From NCBI GenBank assembly GCA_016718565.1, contig JADKCZ010000002.1:703574-767573 (forward strand): a stretch of 64,000 bases of DNA, in the 5' to 3' direction. The translations under genes and the position numbers were made by a program. The notes below the pieces were generated by a model. That model worked only from the letters and a program-made list of their open reading frames with translations. It made no database searches and had not been told where the DNA came from. This document shows, piece by piece, positions 8,389 to 16,921 of the stretch (position 1 is the stretch's first letter; each line of letters opens with the position of its first letter). Source of the DNA: Anaeromyxobacter sp. GTDB taxonomy: Bacteria; Myxococcota; Myxococcia; Myxococcales; Anaeromyxobacteraceae.

Positions 8389-11136
8389 ATGCCCTCGCCC
8401 CGCCGCGGCCTCGCGCCGCTCGCCGCGCTCCTCGCCCTGTCGGCGCCGCTGGCCCTCGCCGCCTGCGCCACGCCAGCGCCCGTCGCCGCGCCTCCCGCGG
8501 CCCCGTCCCCGCTGGTCGGCCCGGTGCCGCGCCAGCCGCAGGCGCTGGTGCTGCGCCACGCCACGGTGCTGCCGGCCAGCGGGCCGGCCATCCCGGACGG
8601 TGCGGTGGTGCTGGAGCGGGGCCGCATCACCGCGGTCGGCCCGAGCGCGACCGTGGCCACCCCGCCGGGCGCCCGCGAGCTGGACCTGACCGGCCGGTTC
8701 GTCACGCCCGGCCTGGTCGACTCCCACACCCACCTCGGCGTCTATGGCCAGCCGGAGTCCTTCGCCCACTCCGACGGCAACGAGATGACCTCCCCCATCA
8801 CCGCCGAGGCCTCGGCCGAGCACGCCTACTGGCCGCAGGACGCGGCCCTGGGGCGGGCCCTGGCGGGCGGCGTCACCTCGGCGCTGGTCCTGCCGGGCAG
8901 CGCCAACCTGGTGGGCGGCCGCGGCCTGCCGGTGAAGCTGCGCCCTGGCCGCAGCGCCGCCGAGGCGCGCTTCCCGGGCGCCCCCGACTCGCTCAAGATG
9001 GCCTGCGGCGAGAACCCGCGGCGGATCTACGGCGAGGGGAAGAAGCAGGCCCCGCAGACGCGCATGGGCAACGTGTCGCTCTTCCGCCAGGCCTTCCTCG
9101 ACGCCCAGGACTACCAGGCGCGCCAGCAGGAGTGGCGCACCAAGCAGGCCGAGGCGGGCGCGGCGGCCGGGCCGGCGCCCAGGCGGGACCTCAAGCTGGA
9201 GACGCTGGCCGCCGCGCTGCGCGGCGAGGTGCTGGTGCAGATCCACTGCTACCGGGCCGACGAGCTGGCGGCCATGCTGGCGGTGGCCGACGAGCTGGGC
9301 TTCCGCATCCGCGCCTTCCACCACGCGCTGGAGGCCTACAAGGTGCGCGACCTGCTGGCGGCGCGCGGCGTGGCCACCGCCACCCACGCCGACTGGTGGG
9401 GCTACAAGCTGGAGGCCTGGGACGGCATCCCGGAGAACGCCGGGCTGGCCACCCGCGCCGGCGGGCGGGCCACCATCCAGTCCGACTCCCCGGTGGTCGG
9501 GCAGCGGCTCGGCCAGGAGGCCGCCAAGGCCATGTGGGCGGCGCGGGCCGCCGGCGTCCCGGTCTCCGACGAGGAGGCGCTGCGCTGGGTGACGCTGGAC
9601 GCGGCCTGGGTCCTGGGGGTGGACGGCCAGACCGGCTCCCTCGAGCCGGGCAAGATGGCCGACGTGGTGGTCTGGAGCGGGCACCCGTTCTCGGTCTACG
9701 CCCGCGCCGAGCAGGTCTACCTGGACGGCCTGCTGGCCTACGACGTCCGCGCCGGCCTGTCGCCGAGCGACTTCGAGCTGCGCGAGCCGCGCCAGGCGCC
9801 GGCCGCCGCGCCGCCGCTGCCGGGCAGGCCCGCCGGGGCGCCGGCGCCGGCCGCCCCGTGTGACGGCGGCGCCGTCCCCTGCCCGGCCCCGCTGCCGGTC
9901 ACGGCCGACCGCTGCCTGGCCATCACCGGCGCCCGGGTGGTGGGCGGCGCCGGCCCGCCCGGCGAGGCCACCGTGGTGGTGGAGGGAGAGCGGATCACCC
10001 GGGTGGCGCCCGGCCTGGCCGCCCCGACCGGCTGCCGCGAGGTGGACGGCCGCGGCCTGGTGCTCTCCCCGGGCCTGCTCGACCCGGTCTCCACGCTGGG
10101 CCTGGAGGAGGTCTCGGGCGAGGAGGGCGCGCGCGACCTCGGCCCCGGCGGCGAAGGGGCGGCGGCGCCCGACCCGGTGCGCGCCGCGCTGCGCGCCGCC
10201 GACAGCGTCAACCCCGCCTCGGCCCTCCTGCCGGTGGCCCGACAGGGCGGCCTGACCGGCGCGGTGGCCTTCCCGGGCGGCGGGCTGGTGTCCGGCCAGG
10301 CCGCCTTCGTGGGCACCGACGGCCAGGTGCGGGTGGCCTCGGTGGGCCTGGCGGCCAGCCTCGGCGTGGCGGGGGCCCAGGCCCTCCACTCCACCCGCGG
10401 CGCGGCGCTGCAGCGGCTGCGCGAGCTGCTCGACGACGCCCGCACCTACGCCGCCAGGCGGTCCGACTTCGACGGGGCCAGGCTGCGCCGCGTCTCGGCC
10501 AGCCGCCTGGACCTGGAGGCGCTCCAGCCGGTGCTGGCCGGGCAGCTGCCGCTGGTGGTGGAGGCCGACCGGGTCTCCGACCTGCTGGCCGCCCTGGCGC
10601 TGGCGCGCGAGTGGAAGCTCCGGCTGGTGGTCCGCGGCGGGGCCGAGGCCTGGCTGGTGGCGCGGGAGCTGGCGGAGGCGCGGGTGCCGGTGCTGCTCGA
10701 CCCGCAGGAGGACCTGCCGGCCTCCTTCGATCAGCTGGGCGCGCGGTCCGACAACGCGGCCCTGCTGGCGGCCGCCGGGGTGCCGGTGCTGATCGCGCCG
10801 CGCGGCATGGCCGGCGAGCCGCACCAGGCCAGGACGCTGCGGCAGGTGGCCGGGTTGGCCGTGGCCCACGGGCTGCCGTGGGCGCTGGCCCTGCGCGGCG
10901 TCACCGCCGGCGTGGCCGAGGCCTACGGCCTGCCGGGCGGCCGCGTCGCCGAGGGCGTGGTGGCCGACCTGGTGCTCTGGAGCGGCGACCCGCTCGAGCT
11001 GTCGAGCCGGCCGCTGGCCATGTGGATCGGCGGGCGCCAGGCGCCGCTGGCCTCGCGCCAGCAGGCGCTGCTGGAGCGCTACCGGGTGCTGGGCCCCGAG
11101 GCGCCCGGCGCGGTGGAGCCGGCGCGCCGGCCCTAG
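8389..11136 (+). CDS. Tandem amidohydrolase-family lipoprotein with inactive second domain
   Basis: The 915-residue protein has a lipoprotein signal ending LALAAC (Cys26). Residues about 50-465 form an imidazolonepropionase-like amidohydrolase. It shows the HxH metal motif in VDSHTHLG (His113, His115), later histidines in QIHCYRAD and FHHALE, and Asp in QSDSP. Residues about 510-905 repeat the same fold, from LAITGARVV to VVADLVLWSGDP. In this copy the HxH position is replaced by DPVSTLG (about residues 565-571), so metal binding should be lost. The ATG lies 6 bases after TACACT (8377-8382), suggesting a leaderless transcript. The substrate is unknown; a cyclic amide or dipeptide is plausible. 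Confidence 0.82.
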   Translation: MPSPRRGLAPLAALLALSAPLALAACATPAPVAAPPAAPSPLVGPVPRQPQALVLRHATVLPASGPAIPDGAVVLERGRITAVGPSATVATPPGARELDLTGRFVTPGLVDSHTHLGVYGQPESFAHSDGNEMTSPITAEASAEHAYWPQDAALGRALAGGVTSALVLPGSANLVGGRGLPVKLRPGRSAAEARFPGAPDSLKMACGENPRRIYGEGKKQAPQTRMGNVSLFRQAFLDAQDYQARQQEWRTKQAEAGAAAGPAPRRDLKLETLAAALRGEVLVQIHCYRADELAAMLAVADELGFRIRAFHHALEAYKVRDLLAARGVATATHADWWGYKLEAWDGIPENAGLATRAGGRATIQSDSPVVGQRLGQEAAKAMWAARAAGVPVSDEEALRWVTLDAAWVLGVDGQTGSLEPGKMADVVVWSGHPFSVYARAEQVYLDGLLAYDVRAGLSPSDFELREPRQAPAAAPPLPGRPAGAPAPAAPCDGGAVPCPAPLPVTADRCLAITGARVVGGAGPPGEATVVVEGERITRVAPGLAAPTGCREVDGRGLVLSPGLLDPVSTLGLEEVSGEEGARDLGPGGEGAAAPDPVRAALRAADSVNPASALLPVARQGGLTGAVAFPGGGLVSGQAAFVGTDGQVRVASVGLAASLGVAGAQALHSTRGAALQRLRELLDDARTYAARRSDFDGARLRRVSASRLDLEALQPVLAGQLPLVVEADRVSDLLAALALAREWKLRLVVRGGAEAWLVARELAEARVPVLLDPQEDLPASFDQLGARSDNAALLAAAGVPVLIAPRGMAGEPHQARTLRQVAGLAVAHGLPWALALRGVTAGVAEAYGLPGGRVAEGVVADLVLWSGDPLELSSRPLAMWIGGRQAPLASRQQALLERYRVLGPEAPGAVEPARRP

Positions 11137-11143
11137 CCGGGGC

Positions 11144-11160
11144 GGGCGCCGGCGGCGCCC
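11144..11160. terminator. Short hairpin between convergent genes
   Basis: GGGCGCC-GGC-GGCGCCC is a 7-bp stem between the convergent stops at 11136 and 11194. It has no U tract on either strand, so it is a weak candidate for a bidirectional terminator. Confidence 0.3.
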
Positions 11161-11193
11161 GGGCGGAGGCGCCGGCCCGGCCGCGCCGGTGGT

Positions 11194-13137
11194 TCAGCGC
11201 CCGGGCCGGTCGAAGCCGAGCTTCCGGAGGAGCGGCTGCACGGAGGGAGGGCGACCGCGGAAGTCGACGTAGAGCTTCATGGGATCCTCCGACCGCCCCT
11301 TCTCGAGCAGCGTGCGGAAGCGGCGCGCCGTGGCCTGGTCGAAGAGCCCCTTCTCCTGGAAGGCGGCGAAGGCGTCGGCGTCGAGCACCTCGGCCCACTT
11401 GTAGCTGTAGTAGCCGGCCGAGTAGCCGCCGCCCGGGCCGAAGATGTGCTGGAAGGAGGTGGTCCGGTAGCGCGGCACGATGGTGGACGGCAGCGACATG
11501 CGGGCCAGCGCCACCCGCTCGAGGGCCTTGGCGTCCACCTCGGCGGTGGTGGTGAGGGTGTGCCACTCCAGGTCGAGGAGCGACGCCGCCAGGTACTCCA
11601 CGTTCTTGAAGCCCTGGTCGAAGCGGGCGGTGCGCTGGATCTTCTCGACCAGCGCCGGCGGGATGGGCGCCCCGGTCTTCCAGTGGCGGGCGTAGCCCCG
11701 CAGCACCTCGGGCTCGGTGGCCCAGTTCTCCATCACCTGGCTCGGCAGCTCGACGAAGTCGCGCGGCACCTGGCCCAGGCCGAGGTAGCGCTTCTTCCCG
11801 AGGATGGCGTGCAGCCCGTGGCCCAGCTCGTGGAAGAGGGTCTCCACCTCCTCGAGCGAGAGCAGGGCCGGGGCGTCGCCCACCCCGCGCGAGAAGTTGC
11901 CGACGTTGTAGACCAGCGGCCGGATCTCCCTGCCGTCCTTGACCCACTGGCCCCGGAAGCCGGAGGCCCAGGCCCCGGAGCGCTTCCCGGGCCGCGGGTG
12001 GTAGTCCACCAGGAAGACCGCCAGGTGGGAGCCGTCGCGGTCCTTCACCTCGAAGGCCTTCACCTCCGGGTGGTAGACGGGCACCCCCGTGAGCTCGGTG
12101 AAGGTGATGCCGTAGAGCTTGCCGGCCACCGCGAAGGCCCCGTCGCGCACCCGGTCCACCGGGAAGTACGGCCGCAGCTCCGACTCGTCGAGGGCGTAGC
12201 GGGCCTGGCGCACCTTCTCCGTGTAGAAGAACCAGTCCCAGGGCTCCACCGGGTGGTCCCGGCCGGCCGCCTTGACCGCCGCGGCCAGCGCCTCGGCCTC
12301 CGCGGCGGCCGCCTCCTTGGCCGGGCCCCACAGCTGGTTGAGCAGCCCGTAGACCCGCGCCGGGGTGCCGGCCATGGAGTCGTCGAGCACGTAGTCTGCC
12401 CAGGTGGCGAACCCGAGGAGCCGGGCCTTCTCGACCCGGAGCGCCGCCACCCGGGAGGCCAGCCCGTTGTTGTCGGTGGCGCCGCCGTGATCCGCCTTGG
12501 TGGTGTAGGCGGTGAAGAGCTGGCGGCGCAGCTCGCGGTCCTCCGCGTACTGCAGGAACGGCCAGATGGACGGGGCCTGCAGCGTGAAGACCCATCGCCC
12601 CTCCAGCCCGGCCTTCCGAGCCGCCTCGGCGGCGCCGGCCACCACCCGCTCCGGCAGGCCGGCCAGCTGCGCCGTCCGGTCGAGCACCAGCCTGTAGGCG
12701 TTGGTCTCCGCCAGCAGGTTGTCGCCGAACTTCACGCCGGCGCTGGCCAACTCGGCGTTCACCTCGCGGAGCCGGACCTGCTGCGCCGGCCCGAGCTCGG
12801 CGCCGGCGCGGACGAAGCGCTTCCAGGTCCGCTCCAGCAGCATCTGCTGGTCCACCGCCAGGTCGAGCCGCTCCCGCTGGGACCAGACCGCCTGGACCCT
12901 GGCGTAGAGGCGGGCATCGAGCGCGATGTCGTCCCGGTGGGTCGTGAGCAGCGGCGTCACCTTCCGGTTGATGGCCTGCAGCGCCTCGGTGGTGTCGGCC
13001 CCGACCAGCCCGAAGAAGACCGCCGAGACCCGGGCGAGCCGCTCGCCGACCCCGTCGAGCGCCGCCACCGTGTTCTCGAAGGTGGCCGGCGCCTGGCTGG
13101 TGGCGATGACCTCGACCTCGCGCCGCTCGGTGGCCAT
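11194..13137 (-). CDS. M3 family oligopeptidase (thimet/Dcp type), N terminus frameshifted
   Basis: From the ATG at 13137 the frame gives 647 residues with the M3 zinc site FHELGHGLH (HELGH at residues 436-440) and the downstream Glu in the FVELPSQVMENW region. The family N terminus begins about 33 residues earlier (NPLLADWNTPFGLPPF) in the same frame, directly after the hexanucleotide repeat. No start codon is available there, because the lipoprotein signal at 13456 lies in another frame. As read, the ATG at 13137 would give an N-terminally trimmed, unexported enzyme. It is downstream of the POT transporter on the same strand, consistent with peptide uptake and degradation. Confidence 0.85.
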   Translation of the reverse strand: MATERREVEVIATSQAPATFENTVAALDGVGERLARVSAVFFGLVGADTTEALQAINRKVTPLLTTHRDDIALDARLYARVQAVWSQRERLDLAVDQQMLLERTWKRFVRAGAELGPAQQVRLREVNAELASAGVKFGDNLLAETNAYRLVLDRTAQLAGLPERVVAGAAEAARKAGLEGRWVFTLQAPSIWPFLQYAEDRELRRQLFTAYTTKADHGGATDNNGLASRVAALRVEKARLLGFATWADYVLDDSMAGTPARVYGLLNQLWGPAKEAAAAEAEALAAAVKAAGRDHPVEPWDWFFYTEKVRQARYALDESELRPYFPVDRVRDGAFAVAGKLYGITFTELTGVPVYHPEVKAFEVKDRDGSHLAVFLVDYHPRPGKRSGAWASGFRGQWVKDGREIRPLVYNVGNFSRGVGDAPALLSLEEVETLFHELGHGLHAILGKKRYLGLGQVPRDFVELPSQVMENWATEPEVLRGYARHWKTGAPIPPALVEKIQRTARFDQGFKNVEYLAASLLDLEWHTLTTTAEVDAKALERVALARMSLPSTIVPRYRTTSFQHIFGPGGGYSAGYYSYKWAEVLDADAFAAFQEKGLFDQATARRFRTLLEKGRSEDPMKLYVDFRGRPPSVQPLLRKLGFDRPGR

Positions 13138-13240
13138 GGCCGCCTCGAAGGCCGGCAGGTGGTGCTCGACCCTGATCTCGGCGAAGGGCGGCAGGCCGAA
13201 CGGGGTGTTCCAGTCGGCGAGGAGGGGGTTGTCGGCCAGG

Positions 13241-13388
13241 GTCGCGGTCGCGGTCGCGGTCGCGGTCGGGGTCGCGGTCGGGGTCGCGGTCGGGGTCGCG
13301 GTCGGGGTTGGGGTCGGGGTCGCGGTCGGGGTCGGGGTCGGTCGGGATCGCGGTCGGGGTCGTGGTCGCGGTCGGGGTCGCAGTCGTG
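13241..13388. repeat. Hexanucleotide tandem repeat (GTCGSG)n within the peptidase gene
   Basis: There are 24 hexamers of GTCGCG or GTCGGG type, with a few variants (GTTGGG, ATCGCG, GTCGTG), plus one 4-base unit at 13337-13340, making 148 bp in total. On the coding strand it encodes Thr-Ala/Thr-Pro dipeptides, a linker between lipobox and enzyme. Gain or loss of whole units would change only the linker length. The 4-base unit changes the frame. Confidence 0.9.
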
Positions 13389-13456
13389 GTGGCGCAGGCG
13401 TTCAGCGTGGCGAGCGTCAGCGCGGCGGCGAGGGAGGTGCGGAGGGAGCGCGGCAT
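13338..13456 (-). pseudogene. Lipoprotein signal segment cut off from the M3 peptidase by a frameshift
   Basis: The ATG at 13456 opens a clear lipoprotein leader (LAAALTLATLNACATTT) followed by Thr-Pro/Thr-Ala repeats. This frame differs from that of the M3 body. The two frames join perfectly if two bases are restored at 13337-13340, where one repeat unit is only four bases long (GTCG). Without the repair, translation from 13456 continues in an Asp/Pro/Arg-rich wrong frame. This could be a sequencing error in the repeat, a true inactivating deletion, or a variable state of the gene. Confidence 0.7.
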
Positions 13457-13512
13457 GGGTGTCTCCACTGGAAACTCGGGAACGGTCCTGGCCGGCGCAG
13501 CGCGCCGGCCGG

Positions 13513-15075
13513 TCAGGCCTTCACGCTGCTGGTCAGCCTTCGGAGCAGGGGCACGCAGAGCAGCATGAGGCCGGCCGCGGCCAGGCTGGTGACCACGAAG
13601 ATGGAGAAGAAGCCGGCGTTGGTCTGGGAGATGCGCTGCACCGCCCCGCCCAGCCCCTCCTCCAGCACGGCGGGCGCCTGCCCGGGCGTGGGGGTGTAGG
13701 CGGCCAGCGCGCCGGCGATCTTGTTGGCGGTGGCGTTGGCCAGGTACCAGGCCCCCAGGAGCAGGGAGGCGAAGCGAGCCGGCGCGATCTTGCTCACGTA
13801 GGACAGCCCCACCGGCGAGAGGCACAGCTCGCCGAAGGTGTGGAAGGAGTAGGCCAGCAGCAGCCAGATCGGGCTGACCTTCACCCCGGCGTCGGCCCGC
13901 GCCCCACCGGCCACCAGGAAGAGGAACCCCACCCCGAGCAGCGCCAGCCCGAAGACCATCTTGAGGGCGGTGGGTGGCTCCTTGCCACGGCGCGCCAGCG
14001 CCCCCCACAGCCCCGCGAAGACCGGCCCGAAGACCAGGATGATGGTCGGGTTGACCGACTGGAACCAGGAGGACGGGATGTCGAAGCCCCCCACCGTGAG
14101 GTCGGTGAACTTGTCGGCGAACAGGTTCATGGAGCTGCCGGCCTGCTCGTAGGCGGCCCAGAAGAAGACCACGAAGAAGGCGGCCAGGAAGATCGCCAGC
14201 ACCCGGCGCCGCTCCTCGCCGTGGGTGCCGAGCACCGTGACCGCCAGCGCGCCGCCGATGGCCGCGCCCAGCACCACCGGCTGGAGCGCCAGGCCGCCCA
14301 GCAGGGCCGCCAGCGCCCCGCCCGCCGCCGCCCCGCCGGCCGCGTCGAGCAGCAGCACCCGCCTCGGCGGACCGACCTCGCCCTCGCCCGGCTGGACCCC
14401 GGCCGCCTGCCTGGCCGGCACGCCCACCCCGATGCCCGGCATGTAGCGGTCGCGCCCCCACAGGTAGATGAGCAGGCCGAGCACCATGCCCACACCGGCG
14501 GCGCCGAAGCCGTAGTGCCAGCCCCAGCGCTCGCTCTGGGCCAGGTAGCCGCACACCAGCGGGCCGATGGCCGCGCCGGCGTTGACCCCCATGTAGAAGA
14601 TGGTGAAGCCGGCGTCGCGGCGCGAGTCCCCGGGCGCGTACATCTGGCCGACCTGCGCCGCGGCGTTGGGCTTGAAGAAGCCGGTGCCGACGATGATCAG
14701 CCCGAGGCCGGCGTAGAAGGACGGCAGGCCGGGCATGGCCAGCGCGAAGTGGCCGAGGGCGATGATGACGCTGCCGAGCACCATCGAGCGGCGGGTGCCG
14801 ATGAGCCGGTCGGCCAGGTATCCGCCGATGAGCGGCGTCAGGTAGACCAGGCTGGTGTAGGTGCCGTAGAGGCGCGCCGCCTCCGCCTTGTCCCACTGCA
14901 GCCCGTTCACCAGGTAGAGCACCAGCAGGGCCCGCATGCCGTAGTAGGAGAAGCGCTCCCACATCTCGACCACGAAGATCAGCCCCAGCCCGCGGGGGTG
15001 GCCGAAGAAGGCGCGGTCCCCCTGCACCGCGGCGACGGAGGGGTGGAGCGGTGCGGCGGGCGGCGACGGGGGCAC
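13513..15075 (-). CDS. POT family proton-dependent peptide transporter
   Basis: About 520 residues with 12-14 hydrophobic segments. POT/PTR signatures are present: the N-terminal ERFSYYGMRALL (ExxERFxYY-type), GGYLADRLIG and FYMGVNAGAAIGP. The C-terminal half has AYEQAGSSMNLFAD, with the family E-Q motif, and SFHTFGELCLSPVGLSYV. I chose the GTG at 15075, which has a GAGG site 6-7 bases upstream and lies about 15 residues before the first conserved block; the open frame extends to 15252. It should import di- and tripeptides with protons across the inner membrane and probably shares a transcript with the M3 peptidase downstream. Confidence 0.85.
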   Translation of the reverse strand: MPPSPPAAPLHPSVAAVQGDRAFFGHPRGLGLIFVVEMWERFSYYGMRALLVLYLVNGLQWDKAEAARLYGTYTSLVYLTPLIGGYLADRLIGTRRSMVLGSVIIALGHFALAMPGLPSFYAGLGLIIVGTGFFKPNAAAQVGQMYAPGDSRRDAGFTIFYMGVNAGAAIGPLVCGYLAQSERWGWHYGFGAAGVGMVLGLLIYLWGRDRYMPGIGVGVPARQAAGVQPGEGEVGPPRRVLLLDAAGGAAAGGALAALLGGLALQPVVLGAAIGGALAVTVLGTHGEERRRVLAIFLAAFFVVFFWAAYEQAGSSMNLFADKFTDLTVGGFDIPSSWFQSVNPTIILVFGPVFAGLWGALARRGKEPPTALKMVFGLALLGVGFLFLVAGGARADAGVKVSPIWLLLAYSFHTFGELCLSPVGLSYVSKIAPARFASLLLGAWYLANATANKIAGALAAYTPTPGQAPAVLEEGLGGAVQRISQTNAGFFSIFVVTSLAAAGLMLLCVPLLRRLTSSVKA

Positions 15076-15268
15076 GAGGACCTCGGGGCGGCGGGAGCGG
15101 GCGGCGGGACGGTACAGGGAGACGCCCCGGCGCCCGGCGTGACGGGCGACGGGCACGGCGCCCCGGGCCGGTGGGGGCACGGGACGCGCCGGCCGGGACC
15201 GGCGGAAGAGACCATGTTTCGGACGCAGCGTCACCCCGATCCGGGGGGCCACCGCACCGGAGGCGGGT

Positions 15269-15296
15269 TTGCACCGGCCGCGTCGCGCGCTACAAC
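15269..15296 (+). promoter_or_regulatory. Sigma-70-like promoter, TTGCAC-N16-TACAAC
   Basis: A -35-like TTGCAC at 15269-15274 and a -10-like TACAAC at 15291-15296 are separated by 16 bases. The expected start point falls on or just before the ATG at 15304, giving a leaderless or nearly leaderless message. Confidence 0.45.
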
Positions 15297-15303
15297 CGCA
15301 GCC

Positions 15304-15369
15304 ATGTCCCGCACGACCGCCGCGCCGCCCGCCGCCCCTCCCCGCCCCGCAGCGCCGGAGGCGCCGTGA
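15304..15369 (+). CDS. Possible 21-residue leader peptide overlapping the next gene
   Basis: A short frame (MSRTTAAPPAAPP..., 21 residues, Pro/Ala-rich) starts about 7 bases after the predicted -10 box. It ends with a TGA that overlaps the GTG start of the next gene (GTGA at 15366-15369). It contains, in its own last codons, the GGAG that serves the next gene. This suggests translational coupling, but no protein homology supports it, and low-complexity Pro/Ala frames are common in GC-rich DNA. Confidence 0.3.
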   Translation: MSRTTAAPPAAPPRPAAPEAP

Positions 15370-15542
15370 ACCGCACCATGGCCAGGCTGGGCACCTTCCT
15401 CAGCGCCTTCGCCGTCTTCTCCTGCGGCTGGCTCGCCATGACCGCCATGAACGCCGGCGAGTGGCTGAAGATGGGGATCTTCTCGGCCCTGGCGCTCGGC
15501 GCGGCGGCCGTCGGCTCGGCCTTCTCCCGCGCCTCCAGGTGA
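15366..15542 (+). CDS. Small membrane protein
   Basis: 58 residues from the GTG at 15366 (GGAGG 4 bases upstream). It has two hydrophobic segments (LGTFLSAFAVFSCGWLAMTA and MGIFSALALGAAAVGSAF) separated by a short polar loop. An alternative ATG at 15378 lacks a well-placed ribosome site. It is followed after 4 bases by the PEGA protein, so the two probably form an operon. Function unknown. Confidence 0.5.
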   Translation: MNRTMARLGTFLSAFAVFSCGWLAMTAMNAGEWLKMGIFSALALGAAAVGSAFSRASR

Positions 15543-15546
15543 CGCC

Positions 15547-16176
15547 GTGAGCGAGCCGCGCCCCCTCCGCTTCGCCATCCGGGCCGCCTTCCTGGTGGTG
15601 CCGCTGGTGCTGGCCGCGGTGGCCCTGCCGCACGTGCGGCGCTGGGCCACCGCCCCGACGGGTCCGGGCCCCGGGGCGGCCGTGCCGGCCGCGCGCCAGG
15701 CGGTCCGCACCGCCGAGCAGGCCGCCCAGGCCTCTGCCCGCCAGGCCGACGCCGCCCTGGGCGACGCCCCCTCGGGCGGGCCGGCCGGCGCCGCGGCGGA
15801 GCCGCCCCGCCGCGACGGCCCCACCGTGGAGGAGATCGAGGCCAACCGCGCCGCCCAGGAGGCGCTGGCCGAGGCGCAGCGCGGCTGGAAGAAGGTGGAG
15901 GTCCTGGCCCCCCGTCCGGCCGTCCCCGACGCCAGCGGCGAGCTGGTCTCGCCGTTCCAGGGCTTCGGCCTCTCGGTGGACTCCCGGCCCGCGGGCGCCA
16001 CCGTGCTGGTGGACGGCCTCGACCAGGGGCAGACCCCGCTCCTCACCACGGTGGACTGCCGGCCAGGGGAGCCGGTCGAGGTGCGCCTGGTGCACCCCGG
16101 GCGCCGCCCCGCCCAGCGCACCGTGCGCTGCCGCCAGGACGCGCTGGTCTCCTTCACCGCCAATCTCCCGCCCTGA
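15547..16176 (+). CDS. PEGA-domain membrane-anchored protein
   Basis: 209 residues from a GTG start. One N-terminal transmembrane segment (FLVVPLVLAAVALP) is followed by an Ala/Glu-rich helical stretch. The C-terminal 70 residues match the PEGA pattern: LSVDSRPAGATVLVDG, then LDQGQTPL and EVRLVHPGRRPAQRTV. PEGA domains are small surface beta domains often attached to lipoproteins and kinases. It probably faces the periplasm. No enzymatic motif is seen. Confidence 0.7.
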   Translation: MSEPRPLRFAIRAAFLVVPLVLAAVALPHVRRWATAPTGPGPGAAVPAARQAVRTAEQAAQASARQADAALGDAPSGGPAGAAAEPPRRDGPTVEEIEANRAAQEALAEAQRGWKKVEVLAPRPAVPDASGELVSPFQGFGLSVDSRPAGATVLVDGLDQGQTPLLTTVDCRPGEPVEVRLVHPGRRPAQRTVRCRQDALVSFTANLPP

Positions 16177-16206
16177 CCGGGCCGCCGGCGCGCCCCGCGA
16201 CCGGCC

Positions 16207-16222
16207 ACCAGCCCCCGCTGGT
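16207..16222 (+). terminator. Weak hairpin after the PEGA gene
   Basis: ACCAGC-CCCC-GCTGGT, flanked by CGCG on the right and a second complementary CGCG ten bases to the left. There is no U tract. This is only a candidate. Confidence 0.25.
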
Positions 16223-16297
16223 CGCGTGACGCCGCGCCGGCTCCGGACTACCGTGGCCCCTGGCGTCCCACCCACAGCCCCCTGGAGCCCAGACACC

Positions 16298-16486
16298 ATG
16301 CCCGTGAGCAAGAAGCGGAAGAAGGAAGGCAAGCCGGTCCACCGCAGCGAGCCCGTGCACGCCGAGTCGGAGCACGCCCACGGCCCGGAGGCCAAGGTCG
16401 CTGCCGCGCCGCTCAAGGCCGGGAAGCCCAGCAACCCCTTCAACGCGCAGCGCCCCATCGTCCGCAGCGCGCCGCGCGGCCGGTAG
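16298..16486 (+). CDS. Small basic hypothetical protein
   Basis: 62 residues starting at MPVSKKRKKEGKPV, with GGAG about 10 bases upstream of the ATG at 16298. It is highly charged, Lys/Arg- and His-rich at the N terminus, with no hydrophobic segment, and ends IVRSAPRGR. It may bind nucleic acid or ribosomes, but this rests only on composition. It ends 7 bases before the GIY-YIG gene. Confidence 0.45.
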   Translation: MPVSKKRKKEGKPVHRSEPVHAESEHAHGPEAKVAAAPLKAGKPSNPFNAQRPIVRSAPRGR

Positions 16487-16493
16487 CCCATCC

Positions 16494-16790
16494 GTGGCCC
16501 AGCCTCGGGCCGGCTGGCGCGTCTACCTGCTGCGGTGCCGCGACGGCTCGCTCTACACCGGCGCCACCAACGACCTCGACCGGCGGGTGGCCCGCCACGC
16601 CGCCGGCGAGGGGGCGCGCTACACCCGCTCGCGCCTGCCGGTGGTGCTGGTCCACCAGGAGCAGGTCGGCGATCGGAGCGCGGCGCTCCGGCGGGAGGCC
16701 GCCATCAAGCGGCTCCCACGTGCCGCCAAGCTGGCGCTGGTGGCCGCCTCCCCAGGAAAGGCCCGCCGGCCCCGCGCCTCCGCTGGCTGA
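16494..16790 (+). CDS. GIY-YIG nuclease-family protein (UPF0213/YhbQ type)
   Basis: 98 residues from GTG. The motif pair VYLLRC ... LYTG stands for GIY...YIG. It is followed by TNDLDRRVARH with the catalytic Arg and REAAIKRL with the catalytic Glu. Length and arrangement match the single-domain YhbQ-like group, small GIY-YIG proteins whose cellular role is poorly defined. It lies directly after the small basic protein and ends 131 bp before the cytochrome/partner-switch operon. Confidence 0.85.
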   Translation: MAQPRAGWRVYLLRCRDGSLYTGATNDLDRRVARHAAGEGARYTRSRLPVVLVHQEQVGDRSAALRREAAIKRLPRAAKLALVAASPGKARRPRASAG

Positions 16791-16881
16791 TGGAGGCAGG
16801 CTCGTCCCCCGTCCCCGGGACACGCCGCCCACCGAACGCCGAAAGGGGCGAGAAATCAGCCTCTTGTCGGCCAGGTGCGCA

Positions 16882-16912
16882 TTGACACCCACCGCCGGCG
16901 CCCCCGTATCAT
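16882..16912 (+). promoter_or_regulatory. Promoter candidate TTGACA-N19-TATCAT for the haem/partner-switch operon
   Basis: A perfect -35 TTGACA lies at 16882-16887 and a 5/6 -10 TATCAT at 16907-16912, with a long 19-base spacer. The ATG at 16922 lies 10 bases after the -10. A GGAGG at 16913-16917 would fall before or at the transcription start, so the first message may be near-leaderless. Confidence 0.5.
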
Positions 16913-16921
16913 GGAGGCTTC

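Noticed and set aside
6820..10869. A 1349-residue minus-strand frame across the amidohydrolase
   Set aside because: Its composition is typical of a shadow frame, and the plus-strand amidohydrolase and minus-strand M28 gene explain the region with recognised motifs.
13241..13388. CRISPR array
   Set aside because: The units are 6 bp with no spacers; it is a simple tandem repeat within a coding region.
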